Assembly: GCA_911728455.2 (NCBI GenBank)
Contig: OU452222.1
Span: 12,600,767 to 12,664,766, forward strand
Length of the DNA stretch: 64,000 bases
Origin: Marthasterias glacialis
Lineage: Eukaryota > Echinodermata > Asteroidea > Forcipulatida > Asteriidae
Reading direction: 5' to 3'
Every line of letters begins with the position of its first letter. The stretch's first letter is position 1. A program made the translations under genes and the position numbers. The notes beneath the pieces were generated by a model that saw only the letters and a list, made by a program, of their open reading frames with translations, made no database searches and was not told where the DNA came from. Below, piece by piece: positions 20,110-30,039 of this stretch.

Positions 20110-23100
20110 TCCACATTTCTCCTGACATGGTAGAGCAAAAAGGACTTTGAAATTTTGGTCCAAAACTTGAATTTTCTTTAGGGGGGTACTGTAATTTTCG
20201 TGCTTTTATACCCTAAAAGTTTCAGCCAAAAAAAGGTGGATATTTCCCGAACTAACGCTTATCCGGACTTGCAATTTAGAGCACTGGTACTGGGGGATAT
20301 TCCCTCTGGACATGGTATAGTAAACACGACTTTGAAATTTTGGCCCAAAACTCCAATTTTTTTTTAAGGGGTACTGTAATTTTCGTGCTTTTATACCCTA
20401 AAAGTTTCAGCCAAAAAAAGGTGGATATTTCCCGAACTACCGCTCATCCGGACTTGCAAATTAGAGCACTGGTACTGGGGGATATTCCCTCTTGACATGG
20501 TAGAGCAAAAACGACTTTAACATTTTGGTCAAAAAAATCAAATTTTCTTGAGGGGGTACTGTAAAATTTGTGCTTTTTGACCCTAAAACTTTCAGCCGAA
20601 AAAAGGTGGTTATTTCCCAAACTAACGCTCATCCGGACTTACAATTTAGAGCACTGGTATTGGGGGATATTCCTTCTTGACATGATAGAGCAAAAACGAC
20701 GTTAACATTTTGGTCCAAAAATCTAATTTTCTTCAGGGGGTACTATAAATTATGTGCTTTTTGACCCTAAAAATTTCAGCCAAAAAAAGGTGGATATTTC
20801 CCGAACTAACGCTTATCCGGACTTGCAAATTAGAGCACTGGTACTGGGGGATATTCCCTCTTGACATGGTAGAGCAAACACGACTTTGAAATTTTGGTCC
20901 AAACTCCAATTTTTTTTAGGGGGGTACTGTAAAATTTGTGCTTTTTAACCCTAAAAGTTTCAGCAAAAAAATGGTGGATATTTCCTGAACTAACGCTTAT
21001 CCGGACTTGCAAATTAGAGCACTGGTACTGGGGGATATTCCCTCTTGACATGGTAAAGCAAAAACGACTGTGAAATTTTAGTCCAAACCTCCATTTTTTT
21101 TTAGGGGGGTAGTGTAAAATTTGTGCCTTTTGACCCTAAAACTTTCAGCCGAAAAACGATGGATATTTCCAGAACTAACAATTATCCGGACTTGCAAATT
21201 AGAGCACTGGTACTGGGGGATATTCCCTCTTGACATGGTAGAGCAAAAACGACTTCGACGTTTTGGTCCAAAACTCCAATTTTCTTTAGTGGGGTACTGT
21301 AAAATTTGTGTTTTTTGACCCTAAAGGTGATTTTATCCCGAACAAACGCTTATCCGGATTTGCAAATTAGAGCACTGGTACTGGGGGATATTCCCCTCCT
21401 GACATGGTAGAGCAAAAACGACTTTGAAATTTTAGTCTAATACTCAATTTTTTTTTAGGGGGGTAGTGTAAAATTTGTGCTTTTTGACCCTAAAAGTTTC
21501 AGCCGAAAAATGGTGGATATTTTTCAAAGTAACGCTCATCAGTACTTGCAAATTAGAGCACTAGTACTGGGGATATTCCCTCTTGACATGGTAAAGCAAA
21601 AGCAACTTTGACATTTTGGTCTAAAACTCAATTTTTTTTTAGGAAGATACTGTCAAATTTGTGCTATTTGACCCTAAAACTTTCAGCCAAAAAAAGGTGG
21701 ATATTTCCCGAACTAACGCTTATCCGGACTTGCAAATAAGAGCACTGGTACTGGGGGATATTCCCTCTTGACATGGTAAAGCAAAAACGACTTTGAAATT
21801 TTAGTCCAAAACTCCATTTTTTTTAGGGGGGTAGTGTAAAATTTGTGCCTTTTGACCCTAAAACTTTCAGCCGAAAAACGATGGATATTTCCAGAACTAA
21901 CAATTATCCGGACTTGCAAATTAGAGCACTGGTACTGGGGGATATTCCCTCTTGACATGGTAGAGCAAAAACGACTTTGACGTTTTGGTCCAAAACTCCA
22001 ATTTTCTTTAGTGGGGTACTGTAAAATTTGTGTTTTTTGACCCTAAAGGTGATTTTATCCCGAACAAACGCTTATCCGGATTTGCAAATTAGAGCACTGG
22101 TACTGGGGGATATTCCCTCTTGACATGGTAAAGCAAAAACTACTTTGACATTTTGGTCCACAAGTCAAATTTTTTTTAGGAAGATACTGTAAAATTTGTG
22201 CTATTTGACCCTAAAACTTTCAGCCAAAAAAAGGTGGATATTTCCCGAACTAACGCTTATCCGGACTTGCAAATTAGAGCACTGGTACTGGGGGATATTC
22301 CCTCTTGACATGGTAAAGCAAAAACTACTTTGACATTTTGGTCCAAAAGTCAAATTTTCTTTAGGGGGGTACTGTCAAATTTGTGCTTTTTGACCCTAAA
22401 AGTTTCAGCCGAAAAAAGGTGGATATTTCCCAAACTAACGCTTATCCGGACTTGCAAACTAGAGCACTGGTACTGGGGGATATTCCCTCTTGACGTGGTA
22501 GAGCAAAAATGACCTGGACATTTTGGTCCAAAACTCAAAATTTTTTTAGGGGGGTACTGTAAAATTTGTGCTTTTTGACCCTAAAACTTTTAGCCCCAAA
22601 ACTGGTGGATGTTTCCCAAACTAACTTTCATCCGGACATGCAAATTAGAGCACTGGTACTGGGGGATATTCCCTCTTGACACGGTAGAGCAAAATCGACA
22701 TTTTGGTCCAAAACTCAAATTTTTTTTAGGGGGGTAGTGTAACAATTTGTGCTTTTTCACCCTAAAAGTTTCAGCCGAAAAATGGTGGATATTTCCCGAA
22801 CTAACGCTCATCTGGACTTGCAAATTAGAGCACTGGTACTGGGGGATATTCCCTCCTGACATGGTAGAGCAAAAACGACTTTGACATTTTGGTCCAAAAC
22901 TACAATTTTTTTTAGGGGGGTATTAAAAAATATGTGCTTTTTGACCGTAAAACTTTCAACCCAAAAACTTGTGGATGTTTCCCGAACTTACGTCATCCGG
23001 ACTTGCAAATCAGAGCACTGGTACTGGGGGATATTCCCTCTTGATATGGTAGAGCAAAAACGACTTGGAAATTTTGGTCCAAAACTCCAATTCTTTAGTG

Positions 23101-23445
23101 GGGTACTGTAAAATTTGTGCTTTCTGACCCTAAAACTTTCAACCGAAAAAAGGTGGATATTTCCCGAACTAACGCTTTTCCGGACTTGCAAATTAGAGCA
23201 CTGGTAATGGGGGATATTCCCTCTTGACATGGTAGAGCAAAAACGACTTTGACATTTTGGTCCAAAACTCCTACTTTTTTTCTGGGTTACTGTAAAAGTT
23301 GTGTTTTTTAAGCCTAAAAGTTTCAGCCGAAAAAATTGTGAATAGTTCCTGAACTAACATTTATCCGGACTTGTTAATTAGAGCACTGGTAATGGGGGAT
23401 ATTCCCTCTTGACTGGGTAGAGCGAAAACGACTTTGAAATTTTGG
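20110..23445 (+). repeat. ~184-bp satellite, about 18 monomers
   Basis: The marker GACATGGTA, or a close variant, recurs at 20,124, 20,309, 20,494, 20,679, 20,863, 21,047, 21,232, 21,401, 21,585, 21,770, 21,954, 22,122, 22,307, 22,492, 22,678, 22,858, 23,043, 23,226 and 23,411. Most spacings are 183-186 bp. Two monomers (21,232-21,400 and 21,954-22,121) share the same ~16-bp deletion, and these pairs lie 722-723 bp apart, which suggests duplication of a four-monomer block. Conserved internal landmarks are ttttgaccctaaa, ttgcaaattagagcactgg and gggggatattccctc. Minus-strand open frames of 60-90 codons are by-products. Confidence 0.9.
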
Positions 23446-23479
23446 TTTTAGGGGGGGGGGGGTAGGGGCGGGTCACAGA

Positions 23480-24975
23480 TTTTTGTTGTTTAGCTCCTAA
23501 CTCCAGAAATAAAGATTCTATAGTAATGCTCCATATGCCCTTCAAATACATGTTCAATGGGAGTGTTGTACACAGAGCTGACAGAGAGTAAAAACAAGCA
23601 TTTTAGAATGAAAATATCTTCCCAATGTTATAAGGATCAGGACAAGTGTGACACTGTTGGTAAGATCTTTTCAATGGCTGTTTGACAATGTGTAGAATAG
23701 GGTTCAAGGAGAAACAGTGGGGAACCCAGAGGCCAGGGAAAGTGGACACCTAAGAACTCCTAATTTTAACGGGGCTGTGTGTTCATGAACAATGGCCCAG
23801 ACAGGATTCTGAATTGAAACAAAAAAAAGACTGGTACCATAAAAAGTCAGCAGCCTCCCCATCCATAACTTCACAAAATGGTTCTAAAAAAAGTTGTTTT
23901 TACCTGCTGTTAGTTCCAGAAGCCTTGCATCCACAAATCAAATACCTCTGTCATCTTCAACCCGGGAACGACGGGTTAGCAGTGATGCTCCGAATGCCCA
24001 TCAAACACATGTTCAATGGGATTATTGTACACAGAGCTGTCAGAGAGTGAAAACAAGACTTTAAGAATGGCAATATCTTCTCTAATGTTGTAAGGATCTG
24101 GACAAGTGTGACACTGTTGGAAAGTCCTACCCAAGGCTCTCTGGCAATGTGCAGTATAGGATTGAGGGATAAACAGGGAGAATATCGTGGGCCAGAAAGG
24201 GAAGACATCCACATTGGCTGCGAACAATGGCCTAGACAGAATTAAAAAAAATATAAAAAAACAACCCCTAAACGAAGTTGGCAGCCTCCTGATCCATAAT
24301 TCCACAATTATTGGTTGTAAAAAAATTGTTTTTATCGCAGTTAGCTCTAGGAGTCTTGCATCAGGAAATCAAGCTTTCTCTGCCATCCAGCAGCATCTTC
24401 TGCCCTGAAATGAAGAGTAACGGATGATGCTCTGAATGCCTTTCAAATGTATGTTCAAAGGGACTTTCATTCAAAGAGCTGTCAGAGAGTGAAAACCAGA
24501 GTTAACAACAGCCATATCTACACTAATCTTGGAAAGATCTGGACAAGTTTGACGCTGTTGGAAAGTCCTTAGTGCTCAAGTGCTCTCTGGCATTGTGCAA
24601 TATATAGGTTTGTGGGATAAACAGGAAGGATATGAGGGGCCAGAGAAGGAGGCCAAACCCGGGACTTCCAATAAATTCGGGGTTGTGTGTGTATGTGAAC
24701 AATGGCCCAGCAAGAGTGCTGAACAGAAAAGGAAAAAACATGATCCCCCTAATTCGGCAGCCTCCAGGTTCATAACTCCAGAAACAATGGGGCCAGAAAG
24801 AAGTAACCAGTAGTCTAAATGCTCTAAATGCCCTTCAAATGCTTGTTCAATGGGATTTTTGTACACAGAGCTGTCAGAGAGTGAAAACAAGAGTTTAGAA
24901 CTGCCATATCTACCGTAACATGTAACAATCTGTACAAGTGTGATACTGTTGGAATCCCTAAACAAGGGCTCTATA
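23480..24975 (+). repeat. ~440-bp diverged tandem repeat, 3.3 copies
   Basis: Markers TTCAATGGGA or TTCAAAGGGA at 23,553, 24,012, 24,454 and 24,846 give units of 459, 442 and 392 bp, then a partial copy. Shared segments are cacagagctgtcagagagtg, ggacaagtgtgacactgttgg, gaacaatggcc and gcagcctcc. The minus-strand frames (23,957-24,214; 24,576-24,965) repeat the same peptide fragments because of the repeat and are not conserved as full frames. Confidence 0.75.
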
Positions 24976-25335
24976 ACAGCATTTCATGTAGGAAAACATT
25001 TAAATTACGGCATTATGCAGCAGCTGACAAGAAACTGTTGGTTTGGGTGAGGTTTGGCCAAGGCAAAAGAATAAATGAGAAACGCACTAAAGTTTGCTTA
25101 CCACCATGATGTTGTGAAGTTTCAAATTCAAGATGATTATGAGTGGTTAGACCATACTAGACCCAGTAACTGGGGTGCTGTACTCCTTTTTTGAGATTTT
25201 GGCATTATCGGTCGTACCAGCGCCCCAGTCCGTAATATATGTGGGCAATCTGACGAAGCGGTTTTTTAACTAATTTGTTAAAAAATAGTCATAATTACGA
25301 CAAAAACTCAACAGAATTGCTGCAAATCGCCTACT
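24976..25335. other. Unique spacer, no feature seen
   Basis: The 360 bp between the ~440-bp repeat and dispersed-repeat copy 2 contain no supported gene, repeat or RNA. Confidence 0.4.
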
Positions 25336-25436
25336 GGCAGTCGTTACGATCTGCGTTTTACTACTACATGACATCAAGTACCGTTTTCTAAAAAGAATCG
25401 CATGTTCGCCGATGCCCTGACTTGCATCACAGTTCG

Positions 25437-25444
25437 GTACAGAG
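25437..25444. repeat. Left target-site duplication GTACAGAG
   Basis: This 8-bp direct repeat is identical to 26,671-26,678. Its T at position 2 and A at position 7 fit the loose nTnnnnAn pattern typical of hAT insertions. Confidence 0.75.
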
Positions 25445-25918
25445 CAAAAATTATAGAGCGCCGTAGGCGTAAGATTGGGAACTCTGGCTGAAATGTAAAG
25501 TCTCACTGGACGCCATTTCGGCAAGTGACTCTCTTTTGATACAACACTGGGAAAAGTTTCCGTATCCGACTGCCACTTTCTAAGGGATTTTTTTATTTTT
25601 TTAATTGATGTTGCTTTAATTTCCCTTTTAAAAAAATTCCTCTCCAGGTATTGGTAGCTAAAACGCTAATTATTGAACTTTTAAAAGGAAAAACCAAGCG
25701 GACATTTCAGCGCGCGGCCGGAACTTTGGCACATTTATGCCCAAAGGTCTGGGGCCTATTGATGAATGTGAATCTGTATTCATTAGTGAGTGATGCAGGC
25801 AGGGAGCACAACAAATGTAGTGACATACTAAAGAAGTGGTAATTGTGAGCAATTTTACCAAGATTTGTAGGCTGATCACAGGCAACAAAAAATGGAACAT
25901 ACAAAAAGAGACATTATC

Positions 25919-25957
25919 TAACCCTAACCCTAACCCTAAAGCCCTAACCCTAACCCC
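25919..25957. repeat. Interstitial telomere-type repeat (TAACCC)n
   Basis: Three perfect TAACCC units, a TAAAGCCC variant, then two more TAACCC units lie inside the hAT-like element. TTAGGG is the common metazoan telomere repeat. Short tracts like this can arise from break repair or be carried by a transposon. A plus-strand frame reading NPNPNP arises from it and is not a gene. Confidence 0.8.
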
Positions 25958-25970
25958 CAAAATGTTGGGC

Positions 25971-26101
25971 CCAATCGGTCATGAAAGCGCGCTTCCTATT
26001 CGCTTAACCCGGAGACCCCTACTATCCAATCAGGTCACGAAAAGAGTTGCGCGCAACATAGCCGTCTTGACCATTGGTTGCACGCAAAATAGTAGCCAAT
26101 A
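25971..26101. promoter_or_regulatory. CCAAT-box (NF-Y-type) cluster inside the hAT-like element
   Basis: CCAAT occurs at 25,971-25,975, 26,026-26,030 and 26,097-26,101, and its complement ATTGG at 26,074-26,078. A perfect 12-bp palindrome GTTGCGCGCAAC lies at 26,047-26,058. The stretch is more GC-rich than its surroundings. Such clusters are typical of vertebrate-type promoters, so this may be a promoter remnant of the autonomous parent. No start site can be assigned. Confidence 0.35.
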
Positions 26102-26670
26102 AGAAGTCGCAAAATGAGGAGCGAGCTGCACAATATCATAATTAACTCTGGGCCGTGGAGGAGGGCCACCAGTAAGAAATCACGAATTATGAGCCGTGGG
26201 AAAGGGGGACACTGGCAGAACGAAAAGGAGGCTAAGACTAGAGAGCGGGCGCCGGGGGAGGGCGGTCGTATATTTTTTTTCAAACTCTAGCTGATATTTT
26301 ACCGCGGCAGCTAGCTGCAGTCACATTTGAAACACAGGATGATTTGGGGGTCCTTGCTCTGCGACCATGAACACATTTTCAACCCTTTAGAATTGTTCAA
26401 ACTTCCTGTTCCTAGCTGGATACATTATTCAACCCTTTTAGATAGGTAAAGATCAAAGTTTACTTAAATTCCATGGATATAAAGTGACAGCCGGATACGG
26501 CATTTTAGCCCAACACTGATACGTGTGGACCAGTGTAGACAAGGACAATTGCTATCAATGGGAAACACAGACATTCACTTGCCGAAATGGCACCCATGCG
26601 TATTTCACTTTCCAACAGTAGATAAAGGCCCAGTTCCCCATCTTGCGCCTACGGTGCTCTATAATCTTTG

Positions 26671-26678
26671 GTACAGAG
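26671..26678. repeat. Right target-site duplication GTACAGAG
   Basis: Partner of 25,437-25,444, directly after the TTTG terminus of the hAT-like element. Confidence 0.75.
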
Positions 26679-27695
26679 TAAAGTGCATGCGTTAGCAGCA
26701 GTTAGTTTGGTGCACAAGTTTTCGCTATCTTTAGCTCCCCTCCGGACCGAGCAGCCACTCTACAATTCCTAATCCGTCAGCCCAGCACACACGAGTTACT
26801 ACTTAGTTACTATAAAAACATTTAAAATAATATTTACCCATTTCCCTTGTGCTTAATAATAAGTAATTTCAACTGCAACCTTGGCCGCAATCCGGGCACT
26901 TGTAAAAATTGATGTAAGGTGTCTAGAGCGCCCTCTGTAGTGGGAATCGGGACAGCCTTAATCTTCTCAGACAATTTAAATAAAGCCCAGGTCAAAGATG
27001 GTAAAGAAGAAAAACATAAATGTTCACAGATTTACATATACCTTACATGGTATAAAGATAATGATGGAAGAAAAGTTTCCTTCAAAAAGTTCAGCATAAA
27101 GTGTTATCATTCTTATTTAATAAAGTAATTAATTCTCAAAATTAGTTTTCGTCTCAGTGAGACGAAAACTCTGCCAATAGGAATGCATACAAAAGTGCTG
27201 TATGTATTTATACCGTTTTCTCGCAAATGATACAACGAAATGAGCTGACAATCTCACAGATTGGTTTTATCTTGATTTCTGAGCTGAGGCCTTAATAATC
27301 AAATAGTTTTTTTAAAATAATTTTTATAAGTTCCGAGATTGCCGAGATTGAACTGAATTAAATTTGAGGGGATTATATCAGTTTAGCATAAGTTCGCAAT
27401 GTCTGTTGTTCAAGAATTTCATACATAATATTTGTCTTTCACAGACAACTAATTAATGCTGGTGATACAAAAGGTACCTCTTCACTTGACAAGTTTGTAT
27501 TACAGACGACCAAGTCATAAATCTGAATTTCCACAGAATATTCGTAGTCCTGATAATGCTTAAAGTGTGCTCAACTAATATTAAAATTAATACATTTCTT
27601 TGACATGGGGTGTGATATTATAAGGGCTACTGGCAACATGTCATATTTACCTCAAAAAGATCAGTATTTCTCATCAGAAGCTATTCCTGGGTCAA

Positions 27696-29794
27696 ATTGA
27701 AGGAAATGTCATCGGTAGTATTTACTACATTATTTAAGAGCATATAATCACACCATGATAATAGACCCCAAATTTGATAAAGATGATTTGATTATTTTTC
27801 CTTCTTTCAAGAGTGTTCGCCTTGTTTTCAGGTTGAATTTTTAGCTTCAAAATTAAATTAACCAGGCATCCTCACAAATGCCATATTGTTTGAAGATACC
27901 TATATAACATCTTTCTTTGCAGAAAACAGTAACAGTAATTTTTTTTTATTTATTAATTCCCCCAAATGCAGCTAACATATTGGGTCATGTTAGATAAAAA
28001 GGCATCAGTGAGTAGGCCCCCTAGTGTCTACTGCATATATTTAAGGCATAAGATCGCACGTAAATATCTGACGCAAATCTGTTAGAAAAATGCTGGACTT
28101 TCCACCCCTTAAGATTTTAAAGACCTCATTTTTAAGTTCGATTTTAGGAATGAAGAAGGCATCCTTACTGACGACATTTCGTATGACATGCATATTGCAT
28201 AGTTTATAGTAAAAATAACACACCAATGGGAGTTTGGTCTGTAAAATTAATGTTATTCTATTTCCCCCGTATATTGAAATAAAATTTCCTTAAATGCAGC
28301 TTCTAATGATTCTCAGACAGCTCACAGATAAACAATCAATGAAACATTGTTGTGATTTTTTGGCACAGTTAAACCACTGCAATTTAATTCAACACCTATT
28401 CCCAATTCCAAAATGTGCAAAAGGCACTATAAAAGCAATAACTTTTATAAATGGTGTTGTTAATTAATAACAAAACACAGGGCAGGATAGGGTTGGTTGA
28501 GAGTCACCGCGTTAATATTTCGGTGGCAGGTTAAATGATGGCATTTCCACCTTTTGGCAACCCCTGCAGTTGTAGTTTATCAGGAGCTTAAAAGGAACTG
28601 TATCCTCAGCACTAGAGAAGTAGATCAAAGAAAATTATTTCTTTTTATTCAATATTAAGAACGATCAACGATCACAACGATAAGTATTTGCATTTTAGTT
28701 AATGTGTTGTTTACGCCATGGACCATGCATACAAGGCCCAAATGGAAATCTCCTGAAACTGCAAGGTAACATTTTTCCCACTATCGACAATGTCCCTATA
28801 TACAATGACAGAGTATTAAGGCACCACAATTGTACTCAATTACATCTTTTGATCAATTACTCTGTACTAGACCCTTTGCACTGACGTCACACTTGGCTAC
28901 TGTCTGACCATGATCTGTCATCTTGTAAGTCCACACAAACCCAACTGAACATACAGATACAGTACGCATGTAAAAGCGTTTATGTTGCGTAAAAAGCTCG
29001 GAAAGGGAAAATAACTCTAAAAGTAGTGCAAGCCAGATTTTTTGTAGTGTGATGTTAGGTGTTTTAATTGGGTCAATAAATGTGTATCTTTCCTTTGACA
29101 ATTTCAAACTGCATGAATTCCCTCCCTTCTATAATGCCAAAGGTCAACAACAACCCCCCTTCGAATTTACATATCGTCCTGTCCTTGCAACAAAGTAGTG
29201 ACTCGATTCTGCAACAAAGTCGTATCTCGGCGTCAATTGACTTTGTGTGTACATCCGGGTAATTTTAAGCATTATATACAGCCTTTTGACATTTTATAAC
29301 TAAGTGTTTATTGTAAATGCTATATTGGTTTCATACACTAGGTTGAGTAAGTAGCAAGACCAATATGTTCTAAAACTTTCCTGGGGCCGGGGATCACGTA
29401 TGTGCACACACATTATGTCCGTGGGTTTGTGAGTGACAGTGATGGCGCCCTCTGTTTTTGACAATTCAACACATTGCACATTGGCGCATCACACGGAATA
29501 GGGAGGAAAAAGTGCAACGGGCTCATGAATATTTTGTATGCCCTCAAAATATTTAATACTATAGAGATTGGAGAGCCAAAACAGGGTGTTGAGTTGTTAA
29601 GACAATGAACAATTGTGACCTGCGGGTTTTTGACTTCTAACTTTGAGTATTTTGGATGACCTAGGCCCTGCAAAGAAAGGTCCTATTTGACAAGAGGTGT
29701 AGAGACATTTTGTAGATTGATGCGCGGACTTCAAAAAAAGTGCGGGGGTGTTTAATTTGGATGGCAAAAAATAGACAGGCGCTGGGACAATGGA
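27696..29794. other. Unique AT-rich flank of the large satellite, no gene supported
   Basis: No coding frame, RNA gene or repeat family could be supported in these 2.1 kb. A CRE-type TGACGTCA lies at 28,882-28,889, and an AGAGGGCGC-type motif near 29,442. The sequence meets the satellite abruptly at 29,795, inside a monomer (agccgcccgc), with no transposon end visible at the junction. Confidence 0.45.
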
Positions 29795-29858
29795 AGCCGC
29801 CCGCATCCACTGATTCCATGAAAAGCACTTTTCAAAAGGGGTCAAAAATTGAAAATTT

Positions 29859-29880
29859 CTCACAGGGAGCTCCCTGTGAG
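29859..29880. other. 22-bp perfect palindrome, first of ~110
   Basis: CTCACAGGGAG is followed directly by its reverse complement CTCCCTGTGAG with no spacer. The palindrome recurs once per 312-bp monomer. In B-type monomers the central AGCT is CGCT, which leaves 9-bp arms. It could extrude a cruciform, form an RNA hairpin if transcribed, or bind a dimeric protein. Confidence 0.85.
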
Positions 29881-29883
29881 CAC

Positions 29884-30039
29884 CCGCCATTTTGGTCAAA
29901 AAAATTTTATGCGATTTTATGATAGAAAATGATAGAGTAGATATCACTGAAGAGGGTTTGTGTGCGGGGAAGGGGTCAATTCGCAATATTTGGGCAAATA
30001 GCAATATTTAGGTCAACTCTGACGTCATCAAGATGGCCG
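29884..30039. promoter_or_regulatory. Transcription-factor-like sites of the monomer (first copy)
   Basis: Per monomer: CCGCCATTTTG (29,884-29,894) and AAGATGGCCG (30,030-30,039), both matching YY1-type cores; TATTTAGGTCA (30,005-30,015), matching the monomeric ROR/Rev-erb consensus WAWNTRGGTCA; and TGACGTCA (30,020-30,027), the full CRE palindrome for CREB/ATF proteins. Three more GGTCA-like half-sites lie elsewhere in the unit. Sites are conserved in nearly all monomers; exceptions include tgacgtgatc near 49,707 and 54,398. Binding is inferred only. Confidence 0.4.

Larger units (their letters stand above)
25445..26670. mobile_element. Non-autonomous hAT-like element, 1,226 bp, with long TIRs
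   Basis: The ends read CAAAAATTATAGAGC (left) and, on the opposite strand, CAAAGATTATAGAGC (right). They continue as imperfect inverted repeats through CCGTAGGCG, GGGAACT, CCATTTCGGCAAGTG, ACACTGGG/GTGTTGGG and CCGTATCCG, for roughly 180-200 bp. CA..TG-type termini, an 8-bp target duplication (GTACAGAG) and the CAnnG-like right terminus fit the hAT superfamily. The interior has no transposase; the 63-codon frame at 25,651-25,842 is unrecognised. It contains a telomere-type tract (25,919-25,957) and a CCAAT-box cluster (25,971-26,101). P-element-type origin is the main alternative, since those also make 8-bp duplications. Confidence 0.75.
25336..27695 (+). repeat. Dispersed ~1 kb repeat, copy 2 (split by a hAT-like element)
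   Basis: Copy 2 of the repeat at 3,863-4,915. Its left part (25,336-25,444) and right part (26,671-27,695) align with copy 1. Between them is the 1,226-bp hAT-like element. Copy 1 provides the matching pre-insertion sequence at about 3,963-3,985. Confidence 0.75.

Noticed and set aside
23957..24965. Minus-strand frames of 85-129 codons sharing peptide fragments
   Set aside because: Shared peptides come from the ~440-bp tandem repeat; frames shift between units and none is retained in full.
25836..26102. 88-codon frame reading NPNPNP as a protein
   Set aside because: It is the translation of the telomere-type TAACCC tract inside the hAT-like element.
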